NCBI GenBank assembly: GCA_036571765.1
Contig: BROE01000012.1
Location: 15,614,700-15,678,699 of the forward strand
Direction of reading: 5' to 3'
From: Plecoglossus altivelis
Lineage: Eukaryota > Chordata > Actinopteri > Osmeriformes > Plecoglossidae
DNA length: 64,000 nucleotides
Part shown: positions 1-60,290 of the stretch, piece after piece
Position numbering within the stretch: position 1 is the first letter of the stretch
Layout: each line of letters starts with the position of its first letter
Program-made: the position numbers and the translations under genes
The notes under the pieces: model-generated
The model's input: the letters and a program-made list of their open reading frames with translations, nothing else
The model's database searches: none
What the model was told of the DNA's origin: nothing

Positions 1-275
1 GTGTGTGTATGTGGGAGTGTGTGTGTGGGAGTGTGTATGTGGGAGTGTGTATGTGTGGGAGTGTGCGTATGTGGGAGTGTGCGTGTGTGGGAGTGTGCGT
101 ATGTGTGAGTACGTGTGTGGGAGTGTGCGTATGTGTGAGTGCGTGCGTGTGAGTGCGTGTGTGGGAGTGTGCGTATGTGTGAGTGCATGCGTGCATGTGT
201 GTGCGTATGTGGGAGTGTGCGTATGTGTGAGTGCGTGTATGTGTGTGTGTGTATGTGTGTGTGTGAGTGCGTGTG
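1..275. repeat. GT-rich low-complexity tract
   Basis: Irregular gtgtgtgtgggagtgtg units. Confidence 0.9.
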
Positions 276-524
276 TGGCTAAGCAGATGCTTTCAGGTGG
301 AAGCGCTTAGAGACAGCGAAGCGAACAGGCATGTTTGTGTATCTATGCCTCTCTGACTGACATGCAAGTGTGTAAAATCGAGCAAAGGCCATTGCCAGAG
401 AATTCTTAGTTCCCTTTCTGTGGCAGAGGTCAATGTCACCCTGCACCAGCCAGGCCACTGTGGTCTGTCCCCAAACTGTCATGTCACACCTTCACCCGAA
501 TGACAGGGAGGGAAACATTGGCAT

Positions 525-566
<42 letters not shown>

Positions 567-1248
567 AAACAGCCAACTCCAAATGTGCGTTTCAATCTCG
601 CTTGAATGATACACTAGAGCACATTTTCATACATGGTCCGACTCACAAGAAAAACGTTTTTTCTTGCCTTCGAAACGTCGACCTTTTGATAAAAGTTTTA
701 AAGGGCAGATTTGTGAGATTACATTTAGTTCAAAGCGAAATATTTTCCACCTTGTGACAAATAGTGGTGTGTTAATACATGAAATCCAAAGTTGGTATCA
801 GAGACAGTATATTAGCCTTGTATTACAAATTGTATTATTGGTTTTAACCATCTATCAACTTTTAATATATCATGTAAAATATATTCCTTTAAATGTATGA
901 ACACATAATGCTCTCTACTACACGTGTCATTAAACAAGATGGTAAACAGTGACTGTGATGTCACCATGCTGACATCACTGTGATGACACTGTAAAGTCAC
1001 CATACTGACATCACAGAACATGATGGTATTTCATGTCACACATGAACACACATACACATAAAACGACACACGTTTCTTATTTTCGTTTGTCATGATTTGA
1101 GAAGAGGATAACTACTTTACAGTGAATTTCAATGGAAACATTGGTATTCTGTAGAACAAGATGACCCAAACAAAATGATCCTTTTTGTCAAGTCAAGTTA
1201 GAAAAGCATTGCCCCTTAGACTCGCCATCTCAAAACTGTAACCTTTGA

Positions 1249-1336
1249 CCTTTGTGCTGCGTTCAGGTCTCTGTGACCCCCCCCCACATCGTTCTGGTGC
1301 AACCAATCACAATGACCCCAAAAGGCAGCACAAGGG
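1249..1336. mobile_element. piggyBac-like MITE
   Basis: 88 bp with ends cctttgtgctgc and gcagcacaaggg, flanked by TTGA and TTAA (piggyBac target is TTAA). Confidence 0.6.
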
Positions 1337-1656
1337 TTAAATGAGCAGGCCCTGAACAACAGCTGGCGAGCTAGACACCAACAGACAAGATTGAGCCTTC
1401 AGAATAAAACATTGGTCACCACGTTAGACCACGCCTCTTTACAGGCGCGTAAATCTGGAGCGTGCGATTGGTCGATTGTCGTTTGTTCTAGTACTTCAGT
1501 TGAATTTTAAAAGAACGTTGCAGGAAGTCTGCTATAACAACTTCCTGTTCTCAACAGTTCCTGTAAAAGAGACAGCAGGGAGGAGTCAAGGCAGTCAAGG
1601 AGGTCACAGCAAACCTTCCAAACTTGTCTGTTACACAAGCCTCCAGTCCTGTTCAG

Positions 1657-1868
1657 CAGCGGTTCCTAACTCTGATCCTTAGGGAACGCCTGTCCTGTGT
1701 GTTCTAGATGTTTCCCTGCTCCAACACACCTGATTCTAATGAATGGTTATAAGCAGGCTTCTACAGAGCTGGATAGAGACATGTTTGTTTGAATCAGGTG
1801 TGTTGCGGAGGGAAACATCTAGAACGTGTAGGACAGGTGTGCCTTAAGGATCAGAGTTAGGAGTCACT
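1657..1868. mobile_element. hAT-type MITE, degenerate
   Basis: About 212 bp with long inverted arms (taactctgatcct ... aggatcagagtta; gttctagatgtttccc and its complement). Related to 7655-7990 and 47755-47942. Confidence 0.65.
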
Positions 1869-2454
1869 TCCTGTCCTGTGTACACATTCCAGGACACAGA
1901 AAGGAAATGCACTCAAATTGTGTTTATGTACATGTTATAACAATACAACCTCAATCGTGGTTTGAAAAGATAACAACTAAAAAACTAACAAATCATAGTT
2001 TCTTTAACTAAATATAAACCAAACTGTTTCAACTAAATACATACTCCTTGAATTGGCATTTTAGGTGGAAGGGCAATTTCCAGACTGGCTTAAGACTGTC
2101 AATTACAATGTTGATTTGTTTTTTATAATAAAAAATGAGACATTTCTCTGGTTTTACAAGGAAACTCCACAGCAGTTTACAAACAGGAGACAACAACAGG
2201 AATGGTATCTAGTGATGTTATCTATTACAATTCTTCTACATTTGTGTATGGTGGCAGTTGGTGTTCACTAGTATTATCAAGAATGACGAGAGAATATCAA
2301 GAGTTCCATCTTTGATCCACGTCGATGTTACATCAGGTCTTGGGCTTCACCAGTGCCGGGCATTGAACCCAAAAGACCAGCACCAGCATTAGGGAGTCTG
2401 TCAAACGCATCTCAATCTCAATTGTGTCTCAATTGCAGACCTGCCAGGATTTCG

Positions 2455-3170
2455 ATTCAGCAACCTCTCTTTCTCTCATCACTTCTTGCTATCTCTCTCT
2501 CATCACTTCTCTCTCTCTCTCTCATCACTTCTGTCTCTCTCTGATCACTAGCATCATCAGCTGTCAGCTTATCTTTTCCCCCCTTTCTCTTTCGTGTCAC
2601 TTTCAATTTGTCCCTTGTCACACCTACCCACGAACAATCTTAGGCTTCAACTTCCTGTGTCCTGCAGGACTCACCTGAAAGGACCTTCTCCATGTTAAGC
2701 TCCCTTCTTTCCCCCTTCATAGGGTTTGCTCTCACTCTCTGTCCCTCTCACTCTCACACACTCTCTCTCACTCTCTGTCCCTCTCACTCTCACACACTCC
2801 TTCACTCACTCTCTGTCCTTCTCACACACTCCTTCACTCACTCTCTGTCCCTCTCACTCTCACATACTCTCTCACTCTCTGTCCCTCTCACTCTCACATA
2901 CTCTCTCACTCTCTGTCCCTCTCACACACTCCTTCACTCACTCTCTGTCCCTCTCAAACACTCCTTCTCTCACTCTCTGTCCCTCTCACTCTCAAACACT
3001 CTCTCTCACTCTGTCGCTCTCACACCTGTCACTCTCTGTCGCACTCACACCTGTCACTCTGTATGTCTCTCACTCTTCGTCTCTCTCTTTCACGCTCTCA
3101 CTCTCTCTCTCACTCACTCTCTTTCTTACTCTTTATCCCTCTCTCTTTCCTCTACTTCACTTTCTCTCCG
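2455..3170. repeat. CT/CA-rich array
   Basis: Tandem tctgtccctctcactctcac-like units in several lengths. Confidence 0.9.
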
Positions 3171-4131
3171 CACACAGAGCGGCAGACTAGCACTGTCTGT
3201 CCTCAGTATTCAGTGCTGCTCGTGTGAGTCAGACCCAGGGAGGAAAAAAAGAGGACGATCTGTCTGCCTCTCCACGGAGCGTCGGCGGGCTCCTCTCCAG
3301 CGCCACTGGAGACCGAGGATGACATCAAACGACACCGGAGACAGGAGACGGCTGCGGGGGCTCAAGCCCCCCGGGGGGGGGGAGAGGGGCTCCACTGGCC
3401 CCCGCGAGAGGGGAGGGGGCACCGTGGAGGTGCACGGCGCACACACAGGGGCGTGCATGGCGGGCGTGCGCGAAGGGCGTGCACGAAAAGCGTGCACGAA
3501 GGGCGTGCACAGAGGGGATGGGAGGCCTCAGTGAGAGACACTGCATTGCAGATCAGTTTCCCTCTGTGATGCCGGTGATGTTCTAAGGTAACAGAGGCAT
3601 GGATAGAGAGTATGATCATGTGCAGGAGAGAAACTAGACCAAAGCAAACGGCTAACATGGACGAGGCTGGCTGTGAGATGCTTGGTAAACTGGGGATGGA
3701 TACGAGCATCGATTTACAAAGATCCTTCTTGGAGTTTTAAGAAGTGGTTTAAAAAAAAAACAGGGAGGGGAAAAAAAGGCTTAGTGTCTAAATGTTGGCA
3801 CTCGCTGTACATCAAATGAGCGCGCCTGTGTGCTTCATATGGATGGTTCAATATGACAAGGATCCCCAAGAGGACAACGTAGGAGCCCACAGTGTCCTGT
3901 TACGTTCAGGCTTAAGACTTTACCCATCTAAGGAGACTGTACTCAATTCACACCCAATAGAACCTGAATGCCTTTCACTGTAGGGGCGAAGAGAAAGCCC
4001 TCTGGCTTCAAGCGTGTCCTTGAGTTCTGGTGCCTGCTGCAGTTTGAGGTGAACAGCAGGGGCGGGGCTGAGAACTCTCCTCCTCCCCCCGATCACAAGC
4101 AGGCCTGGGATAGGCCGAACCCCTCAAAGCC

Positions 4132-52468
<48,337 letters not shown>

Positions 52469-54771
52469 TGTCCAACCCTCGCACTATCCGTATCGCCACG
52501 GGAAGCGTTAGGTTACCAGAGTTTCTATTACATCATTGGCGTCAATACCATAAACTTTTTTCCGATGACATGAGAAGTGAATAAGTTATCCTAATGTTGC
52601 AGATATTCCCAAATTTAGTCGTCCACCTTCGTTGAATAAGTAGCTCGGCTGGGAACAGGCTACGTCCGATCCTTTACTGGTCGTACGGCAGGTGTATTTT
52701 TCCCTTCGCCTAAATTAGTTGTCGTTTTAGTTTGTCTTTAAAAAATAAAAACACTTTGCTCACTTTCACTACGAATCCAAAATTCCAAGAGCGCCGGTAA
52801 GAACAGCAAAAAGACGAAGCTAAAATATGTACAGCTCTGTTAAACTAGAATGTATTTTCTGGAGGAACTACAGCTCCCCCGTATTTCCTGGCCGCGGTGC
52901 CGTATCCATGGACTATGGCTGTATTGATTTGCGGAGTCGCGTTCCAGATAATGTCCTTCACGGAGCCCCCCCCTCCGGTATACCAAAGCACTACAATCAA
53001 AGTTGCTCTCAAGCGCTAATTTGACGTTACAGAATTAGTATATATTGATTTTTTCCTCCCCATGTGGAATAGCCAAACTGATTGTACGAACCGTATTACC
53101 TTAATAATGCCAATACAATAGTGTTTCAATGTGGTTAAAGACATTATTGACTTTAATCTGAGATAAAAACAAAATGTCATCTAAATAATTAAATCTAAAG
53201 ACAGGATATACAGATACTGAAGCCTATGGTTTGAACATTACCCACATAATCCACGTTTAGTTGACCATTTTAGCAATAGCAAGATCATAATTTATTAATT
53301 TAAGATACTTTAAGATCATGAATAAGAATACATATTGCTGAAGTGACCTCCAGTCTGTTCGTAATAGCTTCACGGTGTTGATACACCAAATAAATCTGGC
53401 AGGACACGCTATCAGCAGAATCAAAAATTAAACCCAGATGATCAAAGGTTTTGAAGAGAGGTTACCTTGCAATACAGTTCATAATCTGTCACCATTCTCT
53501 GACGTTTTGAAAGCAGCTCCTGAGAAAAGGTCAAAGTTCTTCACTGGAAGGTAGTCTTTACTCCATGTTCTACAACATAATGCTCTCAAACCATTCCTGT
53601 CTCTGATGTGGAGTCATGGAAAAGCATGTCTTGGGCAATATTTCCAACTAGTTCCAGCATTAGACAGAGAACGGCAGTAATCTTACATGATGTAAATACT
53701 TCCACTCCCAAAACACTCCCTCTCCAGGTATGGGGTGTGAACTGTGTGTACTTGACGAGTCGTTACTGAATTTGGCATGTAGCACAAACAAAAGATCACA
53801 TGGTCTAACTATTATAATAATTAAAAGGCGACTACATCATGCGTGGATGGTGCAGGTTCAAAGGTTAAACTTTAAAGATGATAGCAGAGGAATCTAATAT
53901 CTTCAAATATTTCTCAGGAAAAACTTCACACACACGAATTCCACAGTTAGGGAGCGATCGTTCAAAAATAGACTTAAATTCAGAGTTGGTTGGTAACTGT
54001 AGACAAATATATGATTCAGCACTTGTGCAACATTTTCTAATATAATCCTTGTGGAGAGATGTGCGTATCCGTGCTTAGTGTCTCAGTCAGACGTCAGCTC
54101 GTTTCTTCCGGCGATCTCGGTGTTTTGGCTAACACCACAGGTTGCTTCGGGAGATTAGACGGAGGTGATTAACGTGAGTCAACAATCGCTAGGTGTTTCA
54201 TGACAGACTTCATTCCCCCCTGTTGGGACAGGCTGATCGCTGGAGATTGATGTCCAAGCGACCGCTAATTAACATTTTATGTGAAAGAAAGAAAGAAAAA
54301 AACACATACATGGAAACCATGGAACTAGAATCATTTGAGTTAGGCACTTAAGTATCCTAATGTCATTCTGTAGAGGCATGTGTGCGTTTAGGTGATCCTC
54401 TTCATGTATTGCGTTTGGAACAGCGCGTTTTTTGGACAAGACTTAACAGACCAAAGACCCATTGTGTAACATTGTTAGTTTAGCCTCACCAGAGTCCGTT
54501 TGAAGTCACAACAACAGGAAAACCAAACTAATGAGTCTATGAGCCTGAACAACACAGTTAGCAAACAACTTCAAACTCAGCATTCGGTGTAAACATATTT
54601 ATTAAAATGCAATTTGGACAGCGACCTTTTTCATTCTACTAGTTGGTTAAAACTAAGGCCAGAGGAGTATGGGTATGTAAGAGGGTTGTAGGGGAGGAAG
54701 AGGAGGAGGAGTGGGGGGGGTATCCCTTTTAAATCCCACATGCTTCAGTTTGAGGCTAGTGTTAGTGTAAG
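52469..54771. other. Intergenic: myo5b 5' flank and cfap53 3' flank
   Basis: Contains the myo5b 5' UTR and promoter near 52470-53000 and the cfap53 3' UTR near 54600-54771. No other gene seen. Confidence 0.7.
54598..54603 (-). promoter_or_regulatory. Candidate polyadenylation signal of cfap53
   Basis: AATAAA on the minus strand about 170 bp after the cfap53 stop. Confidence 0.6.
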
Positions 54772-55009
54772 TTAGATGACTCCGGATCTGGAGATGGAGC
54801 TCTGGGTTCTTCTGAAGGGGTGGACAGGCCTGGTGTGTGAGGCGGGCCTGGACAGGATGTCCTGTATCTTGTGGTTGTAGCGCTCCTGGTCGACCAAGCC
54901 CTGCTGGTACTCCCTCTCCGCCTCAGCCTCCTGCTTGTCCCGTAGCTGCTGCTGGTGCATCATCTGGGCCAGCAGGTCTAACTGGTAGTTCTGGGACTCC
55001 TGCTTCAGG
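54772..55009 (-). CDS. cfap53: cfap53 exon 8 with stop (residues 440-518)
   Basis: Coil LKQESQNYQLDLLAQMMHQQ, then a basic, Ser-rich tail ending SISRSGVI and TAA. Confidence 0.94.
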
Positions 55010-56495
55010 CTGCAGCGAAAGGGGACAGGTGTTTAAAGAGAGGAGGATGAGACTGTTGTTGTGTTTAGCTCTAGGAGTGTGTGTGTGTTGGAGAGAAAGA
55101 GAGAGAGAGACAGAGAGAGAGAGAGCGAGAGAGAGAAAAGGATAAAGAGAGAGACAGACAGAGAGAGAGACAGACAGACAGACAGAGACAGAGAGAAACA
55201 GACAGAGACAGAGAGACAGACAGACATACAGACAGAGAGGAACAGACAGAGAGAGACAGACTGAAAGAGACAAACTGAGAGACAGACAGACAGACAGACA
55301 GACAGAGGAGGTCTGTACCGTTGTTTCTGCTCCTTATCTAATAATTTGTCCTCCTCGATGGATTTGTTAAGCTCTGCTCTCTCCTGGGCCAGCTGGGCCT
55401 GTTTCTGCATGTTCAGATCCACTACGGACCACACACACACACACGCACACAAGCACACACGCACACACACACACACAAAAAGATAAAACAAACCAATGTT
55501 TACAGTTCAAGAGGCCTATTTCCATCATAAATGACATATTAACAAACAGCATCTTGCGTCCTTTCTTCTGGCTTCCCTGGATCCTCCTCTTACATTTCTC
55601 CTGTATCTGCAAGCGACGCGTCTCCATCACGTCCTTCATCAGCCTGTCCCTGGCCTCCTTCACCATCCGGCTTTGCTCCGCCCTCCGAGCCAGCGTGCGC
55701 TGCAGGTCCGCCTCGATCACCTGTTCGATCTGAGCCTCCTGCTTCTTCTGCTCCTCCAGCTGGTCGGCCAGGTACTGCCGGTACCTGCTCTGCTCCTCCC
55801 TCAGCTCAAGCTGCCAGGGGACGCCCAGCCAATCAAATCGGATCAAAATGTAACTGTGCAGACCCTTTCACAAGCAATGTCACAGAGGGCCTCACATTAT
55901 ACTTGATTGCTGTTTTTACTTGATTGTTGTATGCCTGTACTTATGTAGCACCGTGGCTCTGTGAGGCACGACATTTCGTTCCACTGTATGCCCCCGCATG
56001 TAGCAGAATGACAATAAAGCTCAACTTGACTTGAACTTGACTTGACATATGCCCATGGAACTGCCCCTCAACCAACCTAAACCCTTAAGGAAGACAAGGG
56101 AAAAACTCCTAGAAACACTCTCACTAGAGGAGACAAAGATGGAAGAGACCTTGGGAGGAGCAGTTCAGTGAGGGATCATCTCCAATACATGTACTCCATG
56201 TATTGTGTAAGGTGTGAAGTATGTAGATGTGTAAATACTATGTGTGTTGCTGTTGGGATGGGTGCAGCTCAGTGGGTGGAGATTTTGACTGCAGGTCAAG
56301 AGATGACAAGTTCAAATCTACACCCCTGTTCTAAGGCCTCGGGATAAAACCGTCCACAGAGCGAATATATGACATTACAAACACAAACTCAGTCCTGAGA
56401 CTGTCTCCTGTGCAGAATGTTTATATCCGCTAACCCAGCTCCTCTCACTCTCTCTCACTCTCTCTCACCCTCTCTATCTCACTCTCTCTCTCTCA

Positions 56496-56566
<71 letters not shown>

Positions 56567-56576
56567 ACTCTCTCTC

Positions 56577-56660
<84 letters not shown>

Positions 56661-58905
56661 TCTCTCTCACTCTCTCTCTCTCTCTCTCTTCCTCTCTCTC
56701 TCTTCCTCTCTGTCTCTCCTACCTTCCTCATGAAGCCCCCCTGTTTCTCATCCTTCTCTTGTGCCAGCAGCTGCTCCAGGATGCTCATGTCCATGGCCAG
56801 CTCGTCCTGCTGCTCCCTGGCCAGGCGCTTCATCTTCAGCCGCAGGGAGTGATCCAGCAGCCTGCGCCGGTTCTCCTGCCCCTGGAGCTTCTGGCTGCAC
56901 TCACGCTGCTCCTCCAGACGCAGCACCTCCCTCTGCTCCCGCTGGGGAGAGGGGAGGAGAGAGGGGGAGGGGAGAGAGGGAGGGGAGAGGGGAGGAGAGA
57001 GGGGGAGGGGAGAGAGAGAGGGGAGGGGAGAGAGGGAGGAGGAGAGGGGGAGGAGGGGAAGGGAGCAGGAGTGAAAGGGGGGAGGAGGGAGGGAGTTAAA
57101 AGGAGGGAGGAGAGGGAGGGGAGAGAGAGAATGCATAAAATAAGAAGTAGAGGAGAGATAAAGGGAGAGGATAGAGAGAGCGAGAGAGAGAGAAAGGGAG
57201 AGAGAGAAAGGGAGAGAGGGAAAAATTAACTTGAATAACCGTCGAACCACCACTCGACAACACGTTGAATCAGAAACCACTCGTACCAGCAGCTGCGCCT
57301 CCTCCTCCTTCAGCTGCTTGTCCTTCCTCCTCTGCTGCTCCACGGCCTCCATCTGCACCCGCAGGTACTCCACCTGCTCCTGGTTCATCCGCCGCTGCTT
57401 CTCCGCGTCCCGGTTCTCCCGCTCCTCCTTGGCGCGTCGGTCGCCCTCCCACAGCTGAGCGAAGAGCTTCTCCTCCTCCTCCTGCCGCCTCCAGGCCTCC
57501 TCCCTCATGGTCAGCTGAGCGGTCCGCTCGGCGCACACCTCGTCCTGGATCCGCTTGCTCTGGATGCTCCTCAGCTCCTCGCTCTGATCTCTGAAAGGAG
57601 AAAACCTACGTTTTGGACTCCCATGGAGAGGCAGGGGGAAAGCCACAGCTGGCGAAAACTTTGTTTGGGACTACTGAGTTCCTACCACTATTTTTGTTAT
57701 GTAATATTTGACCAGGAGAGTCCAACTGAGATTTTAAAATCTATTTTTCAAGGCAGACTTGGCCAAGACAGACAAGTTAAGAGAAACTAAATGTGTTACA
57801 AGTCAGTTACGTAACCTGGTTAATTTAAAAACATTGTCATTTGGCGACGGTTTCTCAAACATAGATCCGAAGCGACGTTAACGTATTAGAAGAGGAACCA
57901 GAACGGATTGGTTCACGTTTACCTGAACTGTTGTTCTAATTTCGCTGCCACCACCAGCTGCCGGTCGCTCTCTCTCCTCTCCCTCAGCAACTTGGCTCTC
58001 TCTCGCATCTTGGCTTGTCTTTCCGGCATGGTCTCTACCCTGGTCTCCATCTCCTTTAGTAGAGCCTCTTCTTCCGACTCCAGTAAAGCCTGCAGCCTGC
58101 GGGACACCAACCGACAACGGATGGTTGGAGGGGACGGTTATTATATTTTAAAAAAACAAACGGGCCGTCGGAAACACACCGCCTCGAAAGTTCTTACTTT
58201 TCCCGTCTCTCGTCAACGCTCAACTGGTACCGCTCCAAAGCGTTGTCGACGCGCCGCTTGATGGTTCCTAAAACGATGCGCTGGTCCGTGTTTTTCTCCC
58301 AGTGAGTTTTGAGGTCGCAGGTCTTCTGATACTTGATGAACTCCATGGACTTGTTCCTGGCTTCCTCCTGCCTCCGTCTCTCCAGGATGAGGTGGTCTGG
58401 AGGCCGCGATGAGGGGGATCTGGCCATCTGGGAAATATGATACACATTATTTGGGTGTTGCTTTGGATAACTGTGTCAGCTAAATGATGGTCTTTTCTTT
58501 TTTTGTACCAACACAGAGTCTTTTTTACAAGATCTGTGCCAAATACATAACTAGTAGTCCAGATGTAGCTATTTAATTGAAACGAAATACATTAAGATGG
58601 ACAACACACAGGAGCTACAGTAGGAAACAAGGTAATGGAGTGCAAACTAAAATAAAGTCTTACAGTATATCTTTACAAGCATTTTTTGTAATCGTAAAGA
58701 GTTTCCGTTTCAATCACCGACTGATCTTTAAGAAATTGTAGCTCAACTAAGATTAGTATAGCCAATGCACGCTACAGCAACCTACTAGTCAGACTACTAC
58801 TACACTAGAGTCAACGCAAGTGTTAGAACTTACCACAGCTACAGAATGCGGAGTTGGCCCAGTGAATTCGCGACATCGTGTCTTATTTACCTGACTGATC
58901 AACAT
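54772..58905 (-). CDS. cfap53: Cilia- and flagella-associated protein 53 (CCDC11)
   Basis: Coiled-coil protein of centriolar satellites and motile cilia, needed for left-right patterning in vertebrates. Eight exons join in frame to 1557 nt, 518 residues (human 514): 58834-58905, 58198-58427, 57923-58096, 57287-57590, 56723-56941, 55594-55810, 55319-55421, 54772-55009. Residues 1-30 include CREFTGPTPHSVAVMARS, which aligns with the human REVKGPTPKVVIVRS start and fixes the frame of exon 1; from about 100 onward the protein is almost all charged alpha-helix of the trichohyalin/plectin-homology type. Start ATG 58903-58905 has A at -3; stop TAA 54772-54774. It lies 2.3 kb upstream of myo5b in the same orientation, as in human. 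A candidate AATAAA lies at 54598-54603 on the minus strand and an RFX X-box at 59034-59047. Confidence 0.95.
55090..55315. repeat. GA/GACA array in cfap53 intron 7
   Basis: gagaga and gacagaca units next to the exon 7 donor. Confidence 0.9.
55319..55421 (-). CDS. cfap53: cfap53 exon 7 (residues 406-440)
   Basis: DLNMQKQAQLAQERAELNKS. Acceptor cgtag has a (TG)n tract just upstream. Confidence 0.92.
55594..55810 (-). CDS. cfap53: cfap53 exon 6 (residues 334-405)
   Basis: Coil LELREEQSRYRQYLADQLEE to METRRLQIQEK; ends one base into a leucine codon. Confidence 0.94.
55885..56200 (+). mobile_element. Retrotransposon 3' tail plus second fish repeat
   Basis: gacaataaagctcaacttga with ttgac tail repeats to 56045, then a segment with aaactcctagaa and accttgggaggagc that looks like a common fish interspersed repeat. 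Confidence 0.45.
56255..56345 (+). mobile_element. tRNA-derived SINE
   Basis: A-box tgcagctcagtgggtgg and B-box-like agttcaaatc spaced as in a tRNA. Confidence 0.6.
56440..57225. repeat. CT and GA arrays flanking cfap53 exon 5
   Basis: CT 56440-56722 and GA/GGA 56945-57225, one on each side of exon 5. Confidence 0.95.
56723..56941 (-). CDS. cfap53: cfap53 exon 5 (residues 261-333)
   Basis: 73 whole codons of charged coil. It sits between a CT array (56440-56722) and a GA array (56945-57225) that are complementary to each other. Confidence 0.94.
57287..57590 (-). CDS. cfap53: cfap53 exon 4 (residues 159-260)
   Basis: Largest exon; contains KLFAQLWEGDRRAKEERE, equal to human KLWEEDRLAKEKRE. 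Donor gtacga. Confidence 0.95.
57923..58096 (-). CDS. cfap53: cfap53 exon 3 (residues 101-158)
   Basis: Charged helix LQALLESEEEALLKEMETRV to AAKLEQQF. Confidence 0.94.
58198..58427 (-). CDS. cfap53: cfap53 exon 2 (residues 25-100)
   Basis: Begins MARSPSSRPPDHLILERRRQ directly after cccag; this internal Met could be an alternative start. Ends in VDERRE plus AA. Confidence 0.94.
58834..58905 (-). CDS. cfap53: cfap53 exon 1 (residues 1-24)
   Basis: MLISQVNKTRCREFTGPTPH, SVAV. A second ATG in another frame starts at 58876 but hits no homologous sequence. Donor gtaagt. Confidence 0.88.
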
Positions 58906-59033
58906 TTTGTTTTTTCAAAATGTGAACTTTTCGTCCCTGACAAGTTGTTTTCCGGCGGTGCGTTAGCTACATTTCTACTAAAAGATGAAAGCTTCACATG
59001 GAAAAGATATGTTTACGGAACTGCCGTCTTGTC

Positions 59034-59047
59034 GTCACCATGACAAC
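59034..59047. promoter_or_regulatory. RFX X-box in cfap53 promoter
   Basis: GTCACCATGACAAC fits the X-box consensus GTHNYYATRRNAAC at every position. It lies 129 bp upstream of the cfap53 ATG, the usual place for RFX sites in ciliary genes. Confidence 0.75.
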
Positions 59048-59610
59048 ACTAAACAGGCCCAGCAGAGTCCAAACTGTTCAAGCGCGACTTCTGCTGGAGA
59101 CCAGCTGTAATTACAAGACACTGGGCACACATGCGCATTGGAAGTAGGGCCACTGGGTTACATCCGGCCCACGTAGCGTGGATGCCATCCTTTCAGGTGC
59201 AATAAATAAATAGTTTATAACTTAAATAAGATGAAAAAGTACAATCTCTGCTGAAACAACGTACAAAACAAATATTAAGTAAAAACGCTAAGTGTACGTG
59301 TAGAGTAGCTAATGCTCTAAAATGAAACTGTCCTTGTTTTTATTGCTCTACATTATTTGCCTGAAGGCAACAGTATAAACAGTGTCTCCAGGGTGTGTCG
59401 TGTCCTGTAGAATTATTTGGGCCTTCTTGAGGCAGCGGGAACTGTAGTTTTCCAAGAGATGAGAGAGGGTGGCCAATCATCCGGGCTGACCTGGTGACCT
59501 TCTAGAGCTCTTTCCTGTCCTGCACAACTGGCAAACCAAGCACAGGCACAGTATGTTAAGATGCTCTCTGTGGAATAGCGGGAGCAGTTCTTCTTGAGGA
59601 GTCTCAGAAA

Positions 59611-59905
59611 TATTTTAGGATCACACTAAAAGCGGAACGTTAGCTTGCTAGCAGCAACGATGTGGCCAAATCGGGGTGTGATTCTAGCTACACGGTAGGG
59701 TGGACAGACAAGCAGAAATGTTTTTTTTCCCTTTTCCCCATCGTTAAGAGTTCAACTCAACGTGACTTAAATAACTCCAAAGTCAGATTTAAGTTTACTC
59801 TTGCCATTTTCTCGCACTGTTTTTGCGGAGTGATTGTACGGAGGCCTGCGGTTCTTCAACGTTCCACTCGAGTTTGACGAAAGATCCAACGTCTTCCGGC
59901 CTGTG
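59611..59905 (+). repeat. Direct repeat, copy A
   Basis: About 295 bp from tattttaggatcacac to cttccggcctgtg; shared with copies B and C. Lies between cfap53 and the unrecognised gene. Confidence 0.9.
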
Positions 59906-60226
59906 TCCTTGTTTCCGATAGCTAGCTAGGCGTTAGCTTAAAGAATTAATCAACACGCGATGTAATTCAAAGCTAACATCCATTTGACGCAGGCTAGTGT
60001 TCCTTGCAAGTCATGCTATACTTTAAGTACTATAATGCTAAGAATCTGTGTATGTGTGACGTGTCGATTTTCTCGCTCGCCGGACCCGGAAGTAACAGGT
60101 GTGTCGCTCCAGACTCAATAACTTACACTTAAGTTAAAATACAAAACAATCGAAGACTCGACTAAGGTTTTGATTTTTAAAAAGCGATAAAAAAATTCCA
60201 TTTTCACATCACAGTGAGCTAATGCA

Positions 60227-60232
60227 TTTATT
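60227..60232 (-). promoter_or_regulatory. Candidate polyadenylation signal of the unrecognised gene
   Basis: AATAAA on the minus strand about 60 bp after the TGA at 60291. Confidence 0.6.
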
Positions 60233-60290
60233 GACAGAACACAACCAAGTTGACATAGGTTGGTTGTCTAGGAGATGGGAGGAGATGAGT

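Larger units (their letters stand above)
1..4131. other. Region 3' of myo5b: low complexity, no gene seen
   Basis: GT-rich DNA (1-275), a CA tract, two small MITEs, CT/CA-rich DNA (2455-3170) and a G-rich patch (3350-3420). Open frames here are low-complexity products. Part near 4131 should be myo5b 3' UTR, but no clear AATAAA was found. Confidence 0.6.

Noticed and set aside
2692..3534. Plus-strand frame of 280 codons
   Set aside because: It is mostly Ser-Leu-His repeats from CT/CA low-complexity DNA.
56417..57229. Plus-strand frame of 270 codons
   Set aside because: It runs through the CT and GA arrays and antisense to cfap53 exon 5; a shadow.
58834..58878. Start of cfap53 at the ATG near 58876 in another frame
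   Set aside because: Spliced to exon 2 it leaves the cfap53 frame; ATG 58903-58905 gives homology to the human N-terminus.
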